From the NCBI RefSeq assembly GCF_026342735.1, contig NZ_JAPEMM010000001.1:3410001-3474000 (forward strand): 64,000 nucleotides of DNA, read 5' to 3'. A program made the position numbers and the translations under genes. This document shows, one piece after another, positions 62,069-64,000 of this stretch. The notes below the pieces were generated by a model. It worked only from the letters and a program-made list of their open reading frames with translations, made no database searches and had not been told where the DNA came from. The stretch's first letter is position 1, and every line of letters starts with the position of its first letter. This stretch comes from Streptomyces sp. NBC_00193. GTDB taxonomy: Bacteria > Actinomycetota > Actinomycetes > Streptomycetales > Streptomycetaceae.

Positions 62069-63349
62069 TCAAGGCCGGGTGACCCGGACCTGGTAGCTGC
62101 CGTTGCGCAGTTCGCCCACGACCGAGACGCTGATGCCCGACTTCTCGTCGGTGAAGGTCTCGCCCGGGCGGAACGGCGCGTCCGAGAGCTCCGCGTGCAC
62201 GTTGGAGCGCCGGGTGCAGCCCCCGCTCGCGCCGGAGCTGTCGGAGACGGTGACGGGCCCGCGGCCGGTGTCCACCTCGGAGTCCACCTTGTAGATGAGC
62301 ACGCCGGGCTTGCAGACGGCCTCGTCGTTCCCGGCGCGGGTGCGCACCTCCACGGCGTACCCGGCGCTCTCCGAGACGGGGATGAAGGCCAGCTTGGTGC
62401 CGCCCTCCACGGCCAGCGGGCTCAGCACGTGGTCGCTGACCCCGGACTTCCCGGCGCAGCTGATCTGGTTGCTGTCGAGCCAGCCCAGCTTCCACTTGTG
62501 CCAGCCCAGCAGGTCGTTGTTGGCGCCCCAGTCCTCGCTCATGATGTCCCAGTGCCCCACCGTGCCGCCGCCGTCGGCGGTGTAGAGGTCGGGCAGGCCG
62601 AAGACGTGCCCGTTCTCGTGGGGGAGCACGCGGTAGCCGGTCTCCCGGTAGGTGCCGGAGCCGTCGTCCTGGCGGCTGTAGACGAAGGACGTGTTGGCGA
62701 GCGGGACGCCGTCCGCCATCGGGGCCTCGGCGTTGCCGGAGAAGGTGACGGAGAGGACGGTGTCGAGGGCGGAAGGGCCGGCGTTCGGGGTGACGAGGAT
62801 GTTTATCAGGTCGTACCGGGAGAAATCGACCTCTGCGTCGGAGGTCTTGATGATGTGCTCGACGAGCTGGCGGTAGCCGGGCTCGTACGCGGAACCCCGC
62901 TCGATCCCGTACGCCGCGAACGGCATCGGCATCCGCAGCCAGTTCTTTATCGGCGCCTCGGCCCGGTAGGTCAGCCGCCCGTAGGAGCTGGTGCGGAACC
63001 AGTCGGACGTCTGCGGGAAGAACTCCGCGAGCCGGTCGGCCGCCGTGCCCTCGCCCTTGGCGTCGGGGAAGTCGATCATCAGGTTCAGCGCCCGGACCTC
63101 GCCGGTCGAGCGCGAGTACCCCGGCGCGGTCGGCAGTCCCTCGGACATCTGCACGCCCATCGCGCCGGAGATCCGGCAGGGCGCGAGCAGTGCCTCGGCG
63201 CTGGTGGCGCCCACCGGCCCGGCCGCCGAATGGCTGCGGCTGGATATGCCTGCGCTCGCCGTCGCCGTGATGCCGAGTGCCAGCGCGGTGATGCCGATGA
63301 AGACGCTGGTGCGGCTTGGCTTGCGTATCCGGTGGCGCGTCTGCGACAT
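62069..63349 (-). CDS. Secreted M6-family zinc metalloprotease
   Basis: 426 residues. N-terminal signal peptide (basic RKPSR, then FIGITALALGITATASAG). The zinc site LPHENGHVFGLPDLY is HExxHxxGxxD, of the immune-inhibitor-A/M6 group, followed by HWDIMSEDWGANND, the Met-turn-like region of the family. The C-terminal part is beta-rich (VEVRTRAGNDEA, YQVRVTRP). It is secreted to degrade extracellular protein. It is a monocistronic gene, ending 150 nt before the dehydrogenase start. Confidence 0.93.
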   Translation of the reverse strand: MSQTRHRIRKPSRTSVFIGITALALGITATASAGISSRSHSAAGPVGATSAEALLAPCRISGAMGVQMSEGLPTAPGYSRSTGEVRALNLMIDFPDAKGEGTAADRLAEFFPQTSDWFRTSSYGRLTYRAEAPIKNWLRMPMPFAAYGIERGSAYEPGYRQLVEHIIKTSDAEVDFSRYDLINILVTPNAGPSALDTVLSVTFSGNAEAPMADGVPLANTSFVYSRQDDGSGTYRETGYRVLPHENGHVFGLPDLYTADGGGTVGHWDIMSEDWGANNDLLGWHKWKLGWLDSNQISCAGKSGVSDHVLSPLAVEGGTKLAFIPVSESAGYAVEVRTRAGNDEAVCKPGVLIYKVDSEVDTGRGPVTVSDSSGASGGCTRRSNVHAELSDAPFRPGETFTDEKSGISVSVVGELRNGSYQVRVTRP

Positions 63350-63509
63350 GGAGATCGGCCTTCGGGTCCGCGGCAGCCGGCCGGGTCCGGACTGCGCTCT
63401 GTGGGCTCACCCTCCGACGGCCGGAGCGGGCTCGCGCGCCGGGAGAGGCCAAACGAGATCAAAAGGCCCGGGAAGGTGTGACCCAGGTCACACGGGAGAG
63501 TGAAATAAG

Positions 63510-63566
63510 CGGGGACCCTCTCCCCGTTTGAACCAGAGTCCCCGCGAACCGGGGAGCCGCTCCCCG
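63510..63566. promoter_or_regulatory. Two operator-like dyads CGGGGA-N5-TCCCCG and CGGGGAGC-N-GCTCCCCG
   Basis: The dyads at 63510-63526 and 63550-63566 are both followed by TTT and spaced 40 nt centre to centre, in the region upstream of the TetR gene at 63624. Symmetry and closeness suggest binding sites for that regulator. The whole gap 63350-63623 contains no ORF of interest. Confidence 0.55.
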
Positions 63567-63623
63567 TTTCGAGGAGCGAGCAACCCGTCCCGAAGTACGC
63601 GTGACCCTGTCAGGGAGTCGTCC

Positions 63624-64000
63624 ATGAAGAGCCCCGCCACCACCGATCCGGCGGCCCTGCCCGTGCCGGGCCCGGAGGCCGACCTCGACCTCACGGCTCC
63701 GGCCCCGGGTGTCGCGGGTGCGGGTGCGGGTGGGGGTGGGGGCGCGTGCGCGGCCGTGGGAGCGGCTGCGGGCAAGGTGAAGGCGGCGGTCAAGGCGGTG
63801 GGCAAGCGTGCCCGTACCGGCACGGACGCGGTCCCGCGCCCGCGCGCCGACGCCGTCCGCAACCGGGAGCGCATCCTGGCCGCCGCCCGCGACGTGCTCG
63901 TGGAGTTCGGCCCCGCCGCCCCCCTCGACGAGATCGCCCGCCGGGCCGGCGTGGGCAACGCCACGCTCTACCGGCACTTCCCCGACCGCCCGGCCCTGAT
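63624..64000 (+). CDS. TetR-family regulator, N-terminal part (cut by window edge)
   Basis: 125 residues visible. After an Ala/Gly-rich disordered lead of about 75 residues (GAGAGGGGGACAAVGAAAG), a clear TetR helix-turn-helix follows: RNRERILAAARDVLVEFG, then LDEIARRAGVGNATLYRHFP. The rest lies beyond the window. The lead sequence is longer than usual for the family, so an internal start nearer the HTH is possible, but CAGGGAG precedes ATG 63624. The paired dyads upstream suggest autoregulation. Confidence 0.9.
   Translation, partial: MKSPATTDPAALPVPGPEADLDLTAPAPGVAGAGAGGGGGACAAVGAAAGKVKAAVKAVGKRARTGTDAVPRPRADAVRNRERILAAARDVLVEFGPAAPLDEIARRAGVGNATLYRHFPDRPAL

Overview
The window is high-GC actinobacterial DNA, almost certainly Streptomyces or a close relative. 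The evidence is the very GC-rich third codon positions, many translationally coupled ATGA/GTGA gene overlaps, and a gamma-butyrolactone (A-factor type) synthase/receptor pair. It holds three biosynthetic loci side by side, two sets of butyrolactone-type regulators, and an ordinary chromosomal segment at the right end.

Region 1 (1-28.9 kb, all + strand) is a hybrid NRPS-PKS cluster. It runs: the tail of an MbtH protein; an NRPS (C-A[Asn]-PCP-C-A[atypical]-PCP-PCP-E-like); a SyrP-type hydroxylase; a DUF6817-like protein; a full-length ABCC-type exporter; a second NRPS (partial C-A-PCP-C-A-PCP); a PKS-NRPS (KS-AT[malonyl]-degenerate KR-ACP-Cy-A[Cys]-PCP); a type II thioesterase; a 59-codon ORF; and an MFS exporter. 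The expected product is a peptide-polyketide containing Asn, possibly beta-hydroxylated, and a Cys-derived thiazoline. I could not match it to a known compound.

Region 2 (28.9-32.3 kb) is the most unusual. Five identical 25-residue peptides sit in an exact 134-bp tandem array, preceded by a decayed sixth copy. A strong hairpin follows, then a YcaO enzyme with a large N-terminal extension and a translationally coupled cysteine-dioxygenase-like cupin. This looks like a compact RiPP pathway (YcaO + cupin, Cys-free precursor) that I do not recognise. It ends at the scar of a deleted ABC permease.

Region 3 (32.4-35.9 kb) is a butyrolactone signalling locus. It has an AfsA-type synthase divergent from an ArpA/ScbR-type receptor with ARE-like sites between them, followed by a HAD-like protein lacking its nucleophile and an SDR. 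An MFS exporter and a large terminator follow.

Region 4 (37.4-57.6 kb) is centred on a sedoheptulose-7-phosphate cyclase (2-epi-5-epi-valiolone synthase type). It includes a kinase-dehydrogenase fusion, a TIM-barrel isomerase, a HAD phosphatase, a BBE-type flavoenzyme, an aldo/keto reductase, a VOC protein and an acyl-CoA ligase. It also contains a serine hydrolase, a 2-oxoacid dehydrogenase E1a/E1b/E2 set without E3, a transaldolase homologue that has lost its Schiff-base lysine, and a sugar-porter transporter. The likely product is a C7 carbasugar, perhaps acylated; no aminotransferase or glycosyltransferase is present. A second butyrolactone-receptor-like TetR, a perfect palindrome and a domesticated, catalytically dead IS701-type transposase close the region.

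Region 5 (57.7-64 kb) looks like the housekeeping chromosome: a tyrosine phosphatase, a PucR regulator, a RidA-dehydrogenase pair, a secreted M6 metalloprotease and the start of a TetR gene with two operator-like dyads. No rRNA, tRNA, CRISPR or phage genes were seen.
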